From Membranipora membranacea (lineage: Eukaryota > Bryozoa > Gymnolaemata > Cheilostomatida > Membraniporidae): DNA of 64,000 nt. The stretch is from positions 20,274,001-20,338,000 of the forward strand of contig OU612065.1 of NCBI GenBank assembly GCA_914767715.1, read 5' to 3'. A program made the translations under genes and the position numbers. The notes beneath the pieces were generated by a model. That model saw nothing but the letters and a program-made list of their open reading frames with translations. It searched no databases and was not told the DNA's origin. Positions within the stretch are counted from its first letter, which is position 1. Every line of letters begins with the position of its first letter. Shown here piece after piece: positions 1-11,304 of the stretch.

Positions 1-920
1 CACAACATGAGCCTTATCTCATCCCCTTCCATCCTAAAAACATCATCAAAAAGGGTACCATTATGCATTTTGTGTCGCCAACTAAGACCCGAATACGATC
101 ATTGTGTACATTGTATGACGCACTTTGAGATCAAGGTATTTTCTTTGTAGAACTTTGTTAGAGCGCATAGCGTAAAAAAATCAATCAAGAATCTCGTCAC
201 AAACTTTCAATAACCAAATATTCGAGGCTTGGGACTACAGCTTATCATGACAGATAAAGCCAGGATCAGGATACCATGACAGCTGTTTGAGTTAATGAAA
301 AGGATACTCTTTAATGAAAAGTACTTTAATAGTTCATTTTCCAATTTCTAATACTGTGACATATTGCAATCAAGCTTTTCACGAATTTATTATGTGCTAC
401 ACGATGATACGGTTTTCATATTGTTGATCTCTTAGCAAAAAGTGGAAAGGTGATATTGCCTAAGCTTACACAACACCATAACAAGCATCAGGTACGCACA
501 AAAGAGCAATGAGGTTAGCAAATATGTAAGCACAGGTAATACTAATACTTGTCTCATAATTTTGTTGACACAGTTGTTATTTTTTATGCCGAACATTTTG
601 TAGTTTCTATCACATTAACACATGGCTAATGAAGCTAATGGATCAATAATTGTGACAAAAGGTTTAGATAGCATGAATATTCATGTACAAAAATGATATC
701 ACATTTTGGCCTTTTGTGTCTCAGCTGTACCCTAGCTTTGAGAGCGCCTGCGATCCCTGAGCGATCATATTCACACTCTCAAGGTTAGAAGCTACCACAT
801 AGACTAAAATTATAGCAGTTTTTGGCTTTTCAGATTGAAAATCGCAATTAAATAGGTCAAAGCAAACGTGTATACGTCATGAGCCACTCTAGTTTTGCAT
901 AGTACATGTGATAAGCTTAC
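1..920. other. Non-coding flank, probably RAB23 intron
   Basis: No exon was recognised on either strand. Because the RAB23 exon to its right is on the minus strand and ends in a clean splice donor (reverse complement GTAAGC at 915-920), this stretch is most simply the first part of the next RAB23 intron. The sequence is AT-rich without clear repeats. Confidence 0.5.
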
Positions 921-1072
921 TCGATTTCTCTTTCAAGAAAGTCGACACCAATGGTCTTCTTGTAGTCTTTAGTGAAGATTCCCTTACAGTAGCGTTGTAT
1001 CATGGATGATTTACCAACGGCACCATTGCCAACAATTACCAGCTTTATACAAATCTCAAAGTCTTCTTCCAT
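921..1072 (-). CDS. RAB23: RAB23 small GTPase, first coding exon (partial gene)
   Basis: This 152-base exon encodes 50 residues plus two bases and then a consensus donor, so the remainder lies left of the window. It starts MEEDFEICIKLVIVG and carries the Rab P-loop GNGAVGKS (residues 16-23), followed by SMIQRYCKGIFTKDYKKTIG and VDFLERE. The run QRYCKGIFTKDYKKTIGVDFLER is the distinctive RAB23 switch I region as I remember the vertebrate protein. The ATG at 1070-1072 is supported by an in-frame stop 36 bases upstream. RAB23 is a membrane-linked GTPase that acts on ciliary traffic and restrains Hedgehog signalling in vertebrates. The role here is inferred from family. Later G-motifs (DTAGQE, NKID) and the C-terminal prenylation site cannot be checked. 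Confidence 0.9.
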
Positions 1073-3043
1073 ATTGAGAAGTGGATTGGATGGTGCTTCG
1101 GCTGCCTAATGTGATCCTTGTCTATGTGCACATATCATCGACAGTCTGAAAATAAAGCTCATACTTTTAGGTGTCTGTCTGTTGACCACCTGAACCATAG
1201 ATAAAAAAATATAATGGAACTTAAGGCCTACTCAGTGGCGCTGGATACTGCTCATAAGGTATTTACAATATAGTGACCAGCCGAGCAAGCAGCACTCATT
1301 TATAGAGGATGCATGTTGTAACATTTCTATACCCTTATACCAGCCTAAGAGCCAAAATTTCTAAGATAGACGTTAAAAGCAGTCTAGTAACAGAATAATG
1401 TTGGGAGGGGCGAGAGACAAATATTGACTCTGAGCTTACTCTTATTCATTCTTGTTACAATTTGAATTTAAGACTGGTGTGGTGACTGTCCAACCAACAT
1501 GGCACAGTCAATAAGTTGGTTTCCCTACGTTCCCTGAAAATCTCATGGCTGGTGGGGAAGCAAGACTGAATGGAAAGAGATGAATCTCTTCTGTTTCATC
1601 TTTTCCCTCATTTGCCTACTATAGTCATATAAGTCATTTAGGTTCATCAGCAGTATTCTGTGCCAAGTTTATAAAAAATACTAACCCCCCCCCCACAGAA
1701 TTATGGATTTTGAATAATATGGAATAGTATTTTTAAAGCCCAAAGAATGGTTAAAAACACAGTAATTGGTTTTCAGAAAATGTTATTATAGCTCCATTAA
1801 GCCACTACTAGTTTAACACAAAGTGTGCCAAGTGTCCACCAGAATACTGACTATACCAGCTTGTAATAGAAACGAACCAGGTCCAATTAATGGGTTACAA
1901 GAAAGGAGTAGCATGTTACTCCTTGGTTAAAAGTTATCTTTATTTGTAACTGAAGTAGGGCCTTTAGTAGAATCTTTTCATGTAGCTTAGTTTTTAGTTC
2001 AAATTTTGAAATTTAAATTTATAGTAATAGTTATCATATCTGTAGTACAGTGAGTAACAATCTTCAAACTATGCACAAAGAGGTAAAGATAAAGCTTTGT
2101 TGTTGATACCAGCAATACAGTGATATGAGTGATTGTGTGATAATAAGTGGGGAAGAAGATACTTACATGGTAAAAGATGCTGAACTGTTGATGATTTCTT
2201 TCAACTACTAATATTTCTGTAACTTTTCCCTCCTGTCAATTTTCTTTTTGTTTATGTTGTCATAGTCTACTGTCTAAATTTTATACCCAGGCAGGATGCT
2301 TTTTAAATACACAGAATTTTATTTCATATTACCTGCAGTAACTTTTTTGTAGCTGAAGTTATTTAGGTCAGATCTGATTAAATACCGGTGCGTCTAGCAC
2401 CACCGCACTAAGGAGTGAACGTCAACCTATTCTCAGTCTATAATCTGATCAAGAAAAATATAATGGATAATATTATAACTAATACTAAAGGCTGCAAACA
2501 GGGAGATTGATGCAATAGTGCCTGGCAATGATGCATAGCTACTTGTAGCAAAGATGATTTAGGTTTGTAGAGTCTGCAATACTGTCACTGGGATTCAGTC
2601 AGTCATAGGACCCTAGGGCTTGCATTTTGCTCATACCTAGAGTCCAGTTGAGAGTCCCATGGACAAACTCAACTCAACTTAACTGTCCATGACCATTACT
2701 ATCTATGTATCTACTATCCACTCCTTGGGTTTCATTTGAAACATAGGGATCACTGGAGTCTATGCAATGTATATCTATCTATGTATGTGTATACTTACCT
2801 CAGTTCTTACCTCAGATAGAACCAGCAGTTCTTACCTCCTACTGTTGTGTGCTTATGCTATGACCAACAACCCAAAAACACACATGTTTATTAGGATGGT
2901 TGATCTTGGACATATATAGTTGCTTTATATTTGATCAGACCATACCATAGACCATATGCTACTCGCTCAAGATACCCACTCACTGATTTAAATGCATCCA
3001 AACTGTCCCTACATGTGCATGTTTTGCAGCCTTGTATGACATC
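1073..3043. other. Intergenic region between RAB23 and oxidase copy 1
   Basis: The two genes diverge here, so the stretch should hold both promoters. I see a C-run at about 1685-1694 and a short degenerate TATC/TATG-type repeat near 2760-2800. A good splice acceptor (gttttgcag, 3021-3029) lies just before the oxidase start codon, implying an upstream untranslated exon that I could not place. No other coding exon was recognised. Confidence 0.5.
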
Positions 3044-6000
3044 ATGACATCCAAGCGAATATGCATAATTGGAGCTGGAGTAATTGGCCTCAGTTGTGGC
3101 AACAGATTACAGGAGATCCTAGGGAGAGGCTATCCGATCACTATCTACGCAAATAGATTTCTTCAAGATACAACATCTGACGTTGCTGCTGGTTCTTTCA
3201 GGCCAGCGGCTGAACCTTCTGTAGCAGGATACAACGGAAAAAGAAGTCGCCCCGGCAGGTAAGTACCATTCATATTAAGTAAATCATTTAAATCATGAGT
3301 ATGACAGGCTAGATAGATCAGGTGTTTCCTTGGCATTGTTCAACGTGACTAATGTGCAGAATATTTGCTTGCAGGCTTCCAAGTTCTTATTCCTGGGTGA
3401 AGAATGATTGTTACAGATTGTTCAAGTCCGTAATTTTATGAGTCACTCATAGCAGATAAAACACTCAACTGTAAGATGTTTCTTTATTTTTATTGTAGAG
3501 ATATTACAGCTTTCTCTCATGAAAGATATAAAGGCCTTATTGATTCGGTCGGTTCTGAAGTGACTGGCATACATGGGATCAAAGGCTATGATATTTGGTA
3601 CCCTGGCACTGTCGATCCAACAAAGGTTTGCATAATCCTTGATGAATCCACTATTATTATTATTATTGACTTTATCGGCTACTTGATGTTTTATCAATTT
3701 ATATTTAATCGTTTTCTTTTTAACGGTAAACGTGATTGCAAAAAAAAGTAAAGCAAGCAGCTTACATATGAATGTACATGGAGAGATGTGTCCTATTGAA
3801 GGTGAACTAGGTCAACCGAGTTTCCTGCTAAATCTCATCACCGTGTAGTGAACATAGTACATATGATAACTCCTATTGCCATTTATTTTCAGGAACCATT
3901 TTACACACAGATATTGGACACATATCGCAAGGTCACCCCACATGAGCTAAGCATGGTGTTCCCTGCCTTACCAGAGGGGTATGTACAATATGAAATATAT
4001 TTCTACCCTCAAATAGTCGTCATTGGTGAATTTGAGAACATGTATAAAAAGTACAGTGAACAAGACATATGAACTATAAATTTTGATTTTCTAGATTATT
4101 TTCTTAATGGGTTCATTTGATGTGTGGATACTCTATTTTTCTTTACAGGTGTGGAGGGTATTATCTGGACACGTTTGTAGTATCTCCAAGGACATATATG
4201 TCTTGGCTCACTAAAGGGTTAGTTTAAGTAGCAGTTCGAATGAAAAAAAAGAGATTGTTGATTATGTGTAGCTCCTCTAGAATTTCAACTAAGACCACAT
4301 TAATCCTAGAGAAATTGTCATCAGGATCAGGTTGTGGGCATTGGGCAGCATCGCCATGTTATATTGTGATGATTGAGGCTACGGTGTGGGATACATCAAA
4401 TATTGAAAAATATCTTATGTACCAGTACGAAACTAGTTAACTTATATTATCTGCAATGCTGGCTTTGCTTCTGGCTTCGTTAAATGGTGTGTTTTTATTA
4501 TATCCACGATAAATGATATATCTACTAAAACCATGAACATATATATATAACTGATTACTACATAGTTAACGAATGCTGACAGAATGTGAGCAGGCTAAAA
4601 TCATGTTTGTTGCAGGTTTTTGGAAGCTGGCGGCACAATTATCAAAGAAGAGATTCAATCGTTTGAGCACCTTTTCGGAGAATATGACATTGTATTTAAC
4701 TGTACTGGATTAGGAGCCACTCAGCTCACTGAAGACCTGGAGCTACAACCTAATCGGGGACAGACAGTCAGAGTGGATACAGGAAACAAGGCTAAAAATA
4801 CCTTTGTGTTTATATTAACTGGCAAATCAGAAATGCCTTATTATGTTTGGACGTAAGTAGTATGCTAAGTCATGTAATATAATATACCGCTAATGCTTGA
4901 CACACTTACTTAAAAGTTACATGTCACTTTTGAGTAAGTGTGTCAAGTATTAGTGGTATCTTATATTACATGACTTAGCGTACTATTACTATCACCAAGC
5001 ATATGTCGTGAAGATAGGGTCATTATGACTTTAGAACCTCAATCGTTCCCACCCCTAATTCTTGCCATTCAACTGAGTCCTGTCACATCTGACCTCTGAT
5101 GAGATACACAGCTATAATGGATTAATATACCAGAGATATGTACTCGTACAGCCATCAAGTGATTAGTGGGGTGCTTAGATAATAGATATACATTGTTTTC
5201 ATACTGAAATCTTTGTTTAAACAAATAAACTCAACACATCACTCCATAATGTCTTGTATGACTCAGTAATATCACCACACTTTCACCGTTATGCAAATAA
5301 TTCTGATTTTTTTGTATTTACAGTCCAGATTGCACTTTGATCGGAGGAACGAAACTCGCTGGCGATGGCTCAAAGGAAGTCTCACCAGAACATCACAAAA
5401 TGATAATGGACTATGCAGATACTTATTTCCCGTGGCTAGAAGCTTCAGTGAGTTCTAACATTCCCTTTCCCCTTCCTCTAATCAAACTACAATAAGTAAA
5501 TAATAATAAGACCAAAATGAAAATTTCTTATCAAATGACATTGAAGAGCCTAGTTTTAACCTAAAAGTGTTCGGTGACTGCTGAATTATACCCTCAAGTC
5601 TCACCTGTGGGTTTATTGTCTCCCACGCTCATGAGATGAGCTCATGGGTTTATGCACTGAGGCCATGTTTCTTAGCAGCTTAGATTGGCTTGTCTTGACA
5701 TAGATAATGGTAAAGATGATAAAAGAAATTCTTCATTTATGTGATTATATTCTAGGACCAAAGCAACTGAGGATAGCAAACACCTATGTTTAAAGCTGAA
5801 CTTCCCTAAATGAGTTTATACCCCCGCAGTGATTATCAGACTTCCTAAACATGTACATTACTATATTTATAATTTCTCTCACCTCAGGAAGATAAGGTTG
5901 TAAGCAAAGTTGTCGGCCACAGACCATCACGACCTTCACCTAGGATAGAAATGGAAGAAAAAACCTACAAGGGTTGCAAAAAATGGGTGAGTCATATCTT

Positions 6001-6672
6001 GAAACAGATGATTCATTAGAGAAAACAACTGGTACATGTCACTAAGACTCAGACAAATTTGTTTCTGCATGTGAGCAAATTGTGTCTGGATCTTACCCTA
6101 CCCAGCTTCTGTAACACGACCAACTTCAGCATTAAACAAGAAAACTATGAGGGTAACGGAGTTTCCATTACTTTGATATCGAGAAAGCAACTTCCAAAAT
6201 CATATTTTATTTGAACCCTCCCTGACTTGACAGAAAGCTAAACAGTAACACATGTGAATTGTCTACCCTGTAGTTTTTCTGATTGGTCTCATACAAACAG
6301 TGTCTGTTTGCTTCTCCACAGTCCAATAAGGAGCTTGGGGATTTTATATAAAGCAGTAGGGATAAATTACATCCCACAACATGACATCAATCTGACATTT
6401 TGAGGAAACTTCCCAATCAAGTAAACGCTGCTGTTATAGAATTTCAATTGCTCAAATCGGAATATTCATAGTTAGGACTGGAATGCTGGAATGCTCTAAT
6501 CAGATTGGCTCGTTGAATTTTTTTTATTCTCATATCTTTATGAGTCATGTATTATTTCCTGTAGGTGATACATAACTATGGCCATTGTGGACATGGTGTG
6601 TCTATGAGCTGGGGTTCTGCCTGCCTAGCTGTCGAATTGGCTACTGAGGTGCTGTCACTGTCAAAGATGTAA
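3044..6672 (+). CDS. DDO: D-aspartate oxidase / D-amino-acid oxidase, copy 1 (8 exons)
   Basis: FAD-dependent oxidase that would convert D-aspartate or similar D-amino acids to oxo-acid, ammonia and hydrogen peroxide. Exons: 3044-3258, 3499-3625, 3893-3978, 4149-4217, 4616-4852, 5324-5447, 5888-5986, 6565-6672; all phases fit and give 354 residues (human DDO is 341). Visible motifs: dinucleotide-binding GAGVIG (10-15), DTTSDVAAG (42-50), NCTGLGA (194-200), RGQ (213-215), GGTK (252-255), RPSRPSPR with the presumed carboxylate-binding Arg305, and NYGHCGHG..MSWG near the end. The C-terminus is SKM, a permitted PTS1 variant, so peroxisomal location is likely. DDO is preferred over DAO because GGT[K/R]..GD resembles DDO more, but substrate is inferred. 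An AATAAA-type signal lies near 6958. Confidence 0.9.
4858..4985. repeat. Foldback hairpin in oxidase copy 1 intron 5
   Basis: The arms 4858-4916 and 4927-4985 are reverse complements with only a few mismatches and about ten bases between them. The outer ends read tagtatgctaagtcatg and the complement of catgacttagcgtacta. The element begins at the end of the 5' splice site of exon 5 (GTAAGT at 4853-4858). It is probably a short MITE or foldback insertion. Confidence 0.85.
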
Positions 6673-9035
6673 GATGCTGAAAATTTGCAGACGCAGAATT
6701 GACTTTTGGCGATAAAACATTACGATTTACCCTTTCAATTTTCTGAATCATCCTCATATATATCAACATGTTTTTGAGATAGAGTCTTGAGCATCGATTT
6801 TATACGGTTGCCTGATATAAAAATCTTTCTATGCATGTATATTTATTAACCAATTCAGTTCACAGTTTACCTTTGAAGATTATTTCTCACAAGTATTATT
6901 ATCAACTAAATCCGGTGGTCGTCATCAAAAGTAAAGCTCAATTTTCAAACCAATAGATAATAAAAACATAGTGTTTTTTGTCTTTTCAATGCTTTATCCA
7001 ATCCAGTAGATGGTTGTGCAATATTTTCTCAATATAATGTATATTGAAGGGCAACCAAGGTTTCGCAGCAATGCATTAGTGGGTAGTAAATAATGTGCTA
7101 GGCAGAATCAGCTTTGTGCATGACGCGGCGCAAAACTCAAAGTAGTTGCTGACTCTAGGCTGGGTAACACCTCGGTTTAGGGGAGGTTCCAAGACATTGC
7201 TTTAATAATGATAGATCACAGGCTAAATAATAACAGGAACAGGAAACTGCTCTGTGGTATTCTATTTAGCTGAGTTTGAGTACCTGATGGATGAATTGTT
7301 TCACAAGAATTCTGACTGAATAATCATCAGTATTAGATTTTGTCTTTTTCCCGATGCAGATGGTGCAATCTGCTATCAATCGATGAGAACTTGTTTGAAA
7401 CCTTGGTTGCCCTTTAATATACCAAATATTAGCAGCTTATCGTTTTTATAGTGATACTTCTAATATTTGATACAGAGCAGAGATGCACTGTATGTCTTTA
7501 AAAAGGTGTGTTGCCCTAAATATCACCCCCGAAGTGACCTTCACAGAGTTTTCACCCTGATGAGAGTGTTGTGATGAGCCCTTTTCCTCCATGTCCGCTG
7601 GACAGAAGGGAACCACATCAAATCAAAAAGATCTAACGGAGGTACATGAACACAGGCCCTCTGGATCAACATCTTGCACAGGATGGCAATTTAATATTAA
7701 AAATGTGTCTTCTGAGTTTTCATCTTTTGATTGAGGGAAAGGCAACTACCTAGTAAGGTGTTGAAATGTAGATGTAAGGATCCGCTGAGTAGAGTGCATT
7801 TGAATACGTATTATCATATAACCAAATATTATTGGTTGTCTTCCCTCTCCACATGAAGGGATAACTCCTGTGATCCAGCTTGCAACTCGTAAGTGTTAAT
7901 TCTAACAGCATTTCTTTTCAGTGGGGATCCATCAATGAAAAGAGGTCATCAATTCGTGCAATTATGGTTGCGACATCGCTCTGAAGTGTTAAAGTCGCTG
8001 TATAACATGTTTTATTAAAAGTCACCATATACTTGTCCCTCCACAAATAGTGGGAAACTAAAATGATAAACGATTTAGGTTCAACCAACTGATAATTCCT
8101 ATCAATATAAATTAAAGTTATCTGTAAATTGTCATTTTGTGAAAAAGCTACTGTTGCGCTTTCTTCCTTTTGCCTTCCTGAGCTTCAACCCTGGAGAAGA
8201 AATATCACATGCTCAAATTTAATCTAATTGGTAATCTTGCCTGCTAGTTGGTGGTGGATACAACCTATACTTCCAACGCTTTGTGAATTTTTCAAGCTCT
8301 TAAGTCTTTGAATAGCCATTATGTTTGGTTAAGGGTTTTCCACATAATAAACAGCAGTCAGAAAAGAGGAGAATTTTTACCGTGTGATCAAAAATTATGA
8401 ATCACCTGGCAAAATAGGAATGCTTTATCATTGTTATGTGTAGGGTGGCCTCAATCAACGAGCTGATGGGTTTATTCTTGTGTACATTTTTTCTTAGAAT
8501 CACAGAACACTATTTTATCAACCAGCCAATATTTATATTATTATCATTTTCACTAAGAATTTATAAACTTTATAAACAATTTTGCAACCTTTGAATTGAT
8601 ATAAAAGCTTCCTGAAGAGGCTATTAGGGAAGGGAACTGATGGAGATTACAGATCCGGGTCCTCAGCATTAATATATGGCAGAGGAAATTGGAAAAATTG
8701 CAGCAATAAGCATCTTCCTTTAAATTAGATGGTAATAACAACTACAGTAGTTAGCTGTGAAAAGACAAATTACAAGAAATCTTCACATAAAGAAAAAATG
8801 TTGATTGAACTGTTAATTAAAGGAAACCTTTTAGCAGTTTTAATCACTGTGTTGATAATAGGTATAAAATGATTAAGACCTACTGAAATCGATTTCATAC
8901 CAAGTGAAAAAAAGTTACAGGTTTGGTTGAGTTTTAATGGGCAGGAAAACTGAATACAAAAATGCTGCTACCATATTTTCACACTTGAAATTTTATATTT
9001 GTAATTTTTCAATATTGGCTGTGTAAAATCTACAG
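6673..9035. other. Intergenic region downstream of oxidase copy 1
   Basis: It contains the 3' UTR of the oxidase and the inverted-terminal-repeat element at 7041-7420 listed separately. The rest is AT-rich sequence with no frame that looks coding. The minus-strand open frame at 8553-8741 has no domain signature and biased composition. Confidence 0.5.
7041..7420. mobile_element. MITE-like element with 24-bp inverted ends
   Basis: The left end (7041-7064) and right end (7397-7420) are inverted copies sharing the core GGGCAACCAAGGTTTC, differing at one position in 24. No transposase frame lies between them. The same terminal core is seen once more at 18681-18696, so this is a repeat family. Exact target-site duplication is unclear; both ends are flanked by TAT-like bases. 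Confidence 0.75.
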
Positions 9036-9360
9036 GCTTCAATTGATCCAAGGCCGCAGGAAAGTTTTGCCGCAACACCCAGCAGCTTTTATTGTGGGCA
9101 GTACAGTTGATGCAGAAATGAGTTTAGACACTGGTGTTCCAGGGATCGGAGTTACATACACTGGCACTCCTGTTCTAAAAAAAGTGAGAAAAAGAGTCAT
9201 GGGAACCGATCACCGTATTGATCTACTCACTGTATACATACATTGTGACAACACGTTGTCCAGACTGTTTTCATATCACGCACAGCTTTATACATGTTTG
9301 CTTATGCAAGTGTGGTTCCTTTATACAATAAAATTGTTAACAAGCGGAAACACATATTGA
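9036..9360 (+). CDS. Unidentified possible terminal exon or gene remnant
   Basis: After a plausible acceptor (aaaatctacag ending at 9035) a frame runs open for about 107 codons to a TGA at 9358-9360. The first half (LIQGRRKVLPQHPAAF, then GSTVDAEMSLDTGVPG and VTYTGTPVLKKVRKRV) has protein-like composition, while the last third is hydrophobic and contains an AATAAA at 9327-9332 in the same strand. It lies 2.4 kb beyond oxidase copy 1 and shows no similarity to it. I do not recognise the family. It could be the last exon of an unannotated gene, a decayed retrocopy or chance. Confidence 0.25.
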
Positions 9361-10386
9361 AAGTTTGCTGTTATATAATTGTTTATAGAATCTGAAAATA
9401 TAAGGCTAAAAAAAAAAGGGAAGCTGATGTACGCTGAAATTCAAACCAGGCACATCTCACTTATGAACAATTTGCACATTCCTCCATCAGTCACCCCTTT
9501 AGCATTTGTTTCTGACAATTGAACGCATCAAACTGGTAAATTGTTACTTTTTTAGCTAATAATATCACTGTGGAGTAGTGTAATGATTATTTAAACATTT
9601 ATTACAAAAATGTCTACCAAAGCAACGAATACCATTTTTCCACTGATGTTTTAATAAAATTATATCGAGAAGAAGGAATGTTTAACCAGTAACTTATCAT
9701 TGCTACGACAGCCCACAACATAAATATAAAATCATTTACATCACAACCTTTGAAAAAAAAAGCATAGCATGCTCAGTGATCACAGATAAGAAACAGAAAG
9801 ATGCAGAAATCAATGACCAAGAAAATGAATCAAGGATATAGGATACACGTTCCTATAGCTAAATACATCCATTGGTTAATGAAATATGGACAAATATAAG
9901 TCATTTCTCAATTTTTCGTAATCCCATGGGGTGTAAAAGGCGTTGGGGCCTTGCGGAATTATTTTATATAATCACAAATCTATGCCAAGGCAATATAATT
10001 AGTTCCACCCGGAAAATTGTTGCAGGTAAAAATTAAACAATACCTATTGGAGTGTGAAGAAGGACAAAAAATGGGGCATATAAATCCATACGAAATATAA
10101 TTGTTAGCAGAAATAGACTTATATATCGGCAGTTGCAAGAAAAAGATGCAATATTTATCATTAAGATATATTCAATCGTCTAACTAATCTTTTGGGGGTG
10201 CTGTCCACAATGGCTCATAAAATACGAAAACCTTTTTTTATTGTTATCAATTTTTCTTATTGTCCAATTGCTGCCTTATTATTCATAAGCTAAACGAAAT
10301 AACACATAATCCCGATCAGGATAACTGGCAGAAAGGGTAGGAGATTATATTTGATTAGTAGAGAGTGGGTAATACCGAGGTGAAGC
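9361..10386. other. AT-rich 3' flank of the GPCR gene
   Basis: No coding exon seen. For the minus-strand GPCR this is the 3' side. A reverse-strand AATAAA (tttatt at about 10236-10241) lies about 150 bases past its stop codon and could be its polyadenylation signal. Confidence 0.45.
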
Positions 10387-11304
10387 TCAGTTGCTCACTC
10401 GATTTGGCAGCTTGTTCCACTTGCCGAAAGTGGTTTTGAGCTGCCTCTGGAATAGTGGTAAATGAGCTGAGTAAATGATGAAACTCATCCCGCTGTTTGC
10501 AACCAAAGTGTTCAGAGTCACTGCGTCAATCCAATCGGGAGATTCACAGCCTGGCAGTGAATTCCATAAAATTTGTATAGTCACTGGTAGCCAGCAGCAG
10601 TAGTAGAGGCCCAAAGTCAGAGAAATTGTTCTCATCACTTTCAGGTTTATTCTCTGACCAGCCCGCCCGCGACTCAGTCTGCTTTTTGCTCTTGCCACTC
10701 TCAAGATAAGTATATGGGTTACAACTTGGACAATCATAGGTATAAGGATGAAAAGTCCCCCAATGGTAGCGTAAATATAAAGGCTTGAGTCATAGGCGCA
10801 GCTCGACACATAAGGTTTAAAACTGATGGATATTAATTCTAAACGTAGCAGCGTGACAATCACAATTATAGGCAACAAGAAGCACACTGTCAAGATGCCG
10901 AGAGATGTACAAAAAGCATCCTTACTCTTGATGAACTTGTGATGCGAGATCGGTCGTATGATGGACACGCATTTCTCCACGCACATTGCGCTGTGGATCC
11001 AAGATGTAGTAGCTATAGTCACAATAAACAGCATCCCAAGGATATCACAGATCTCTGAAGTTAATAATATACTACCGTTTGCGGTCGTATACACAACTGT
11101 GCTATACGGCAGCAAAGTTATTAAGTCAGCAACGGACAGTCCTATCATAAAATGGTGCTGCATTTGTAAGCTCTTTATCCCTCTGAATATGAGAAGCACC
11201 AGAATGTTGCTTATAAGAACAAGGAGAAATATGAAACCTTGCAGAATTGTGACTCCTGAGGGAAGCTGAGAAATGTACAGCGTCCATGATGATGAGTTGT
11301 TCAT
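10387..11304 (-). CDS. Class A (rhodopsin-like) G-protein-coupled receptor, divergent, single exon
   Basis: Intact 305-residue open frame with seven hydrophobic segments, short N-terminus bearing two overlapping N-glycosylation sequons (N2, N3) and a short basic C-tail. Support for class A: SN in TM1 (32-33), LSVAD in TM2 with Asp60 (2.50), Cys86 before TM3 pairing with Cys169 in loop 2, CWLP in TM6 (237-240). Intracellular loop 3 is basic (SRLSRGRAGQR). Odd points: the DRY position reads EKC (110-112), and TM7 has NSGMSFIIYS, so NPxxY is SFIIY. Ligand is unknown; it may belong to a lineage-specific orphan group of plasma-membrane receptors. The single-exon structure contrasts with every neighbour and suggests retroposition or the usual intronless GPCR pattern. 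No stop or frameshift is seen. Confidence 0.85.
   Translation of the reverse strand: MNNSSSWTLYISQLPSGVTILQGFIFLLVLISNILVLLIFRGIKSLQMQHHFMIGLSVADLITLLPYSTVVYTTANGSILLTSEICDILGMLFIVTIATTSWIHSAMCVEKCVSIIRPISHHKFIKSKDAFCTSLGILTVCFLLPIIVIVTLLRLELISISFKPYVSSCAYDSSLYIYATIGGLFILIPMIVQVVTHILILRVARAKSRLSRGRAGQRINLKVMRTISLTLGLYYCCWLPVTIQILWNSLPGCESPDWIDAVTLNTLVANSGMSFIIYSAHLPLFQRQLKTTFGKWNKLPNRVSN

Noticed and set aside
10958-11269. 103-codon plus-strand open frame
   Set aside because: Shadow of the GPCR frame on the minus strand.
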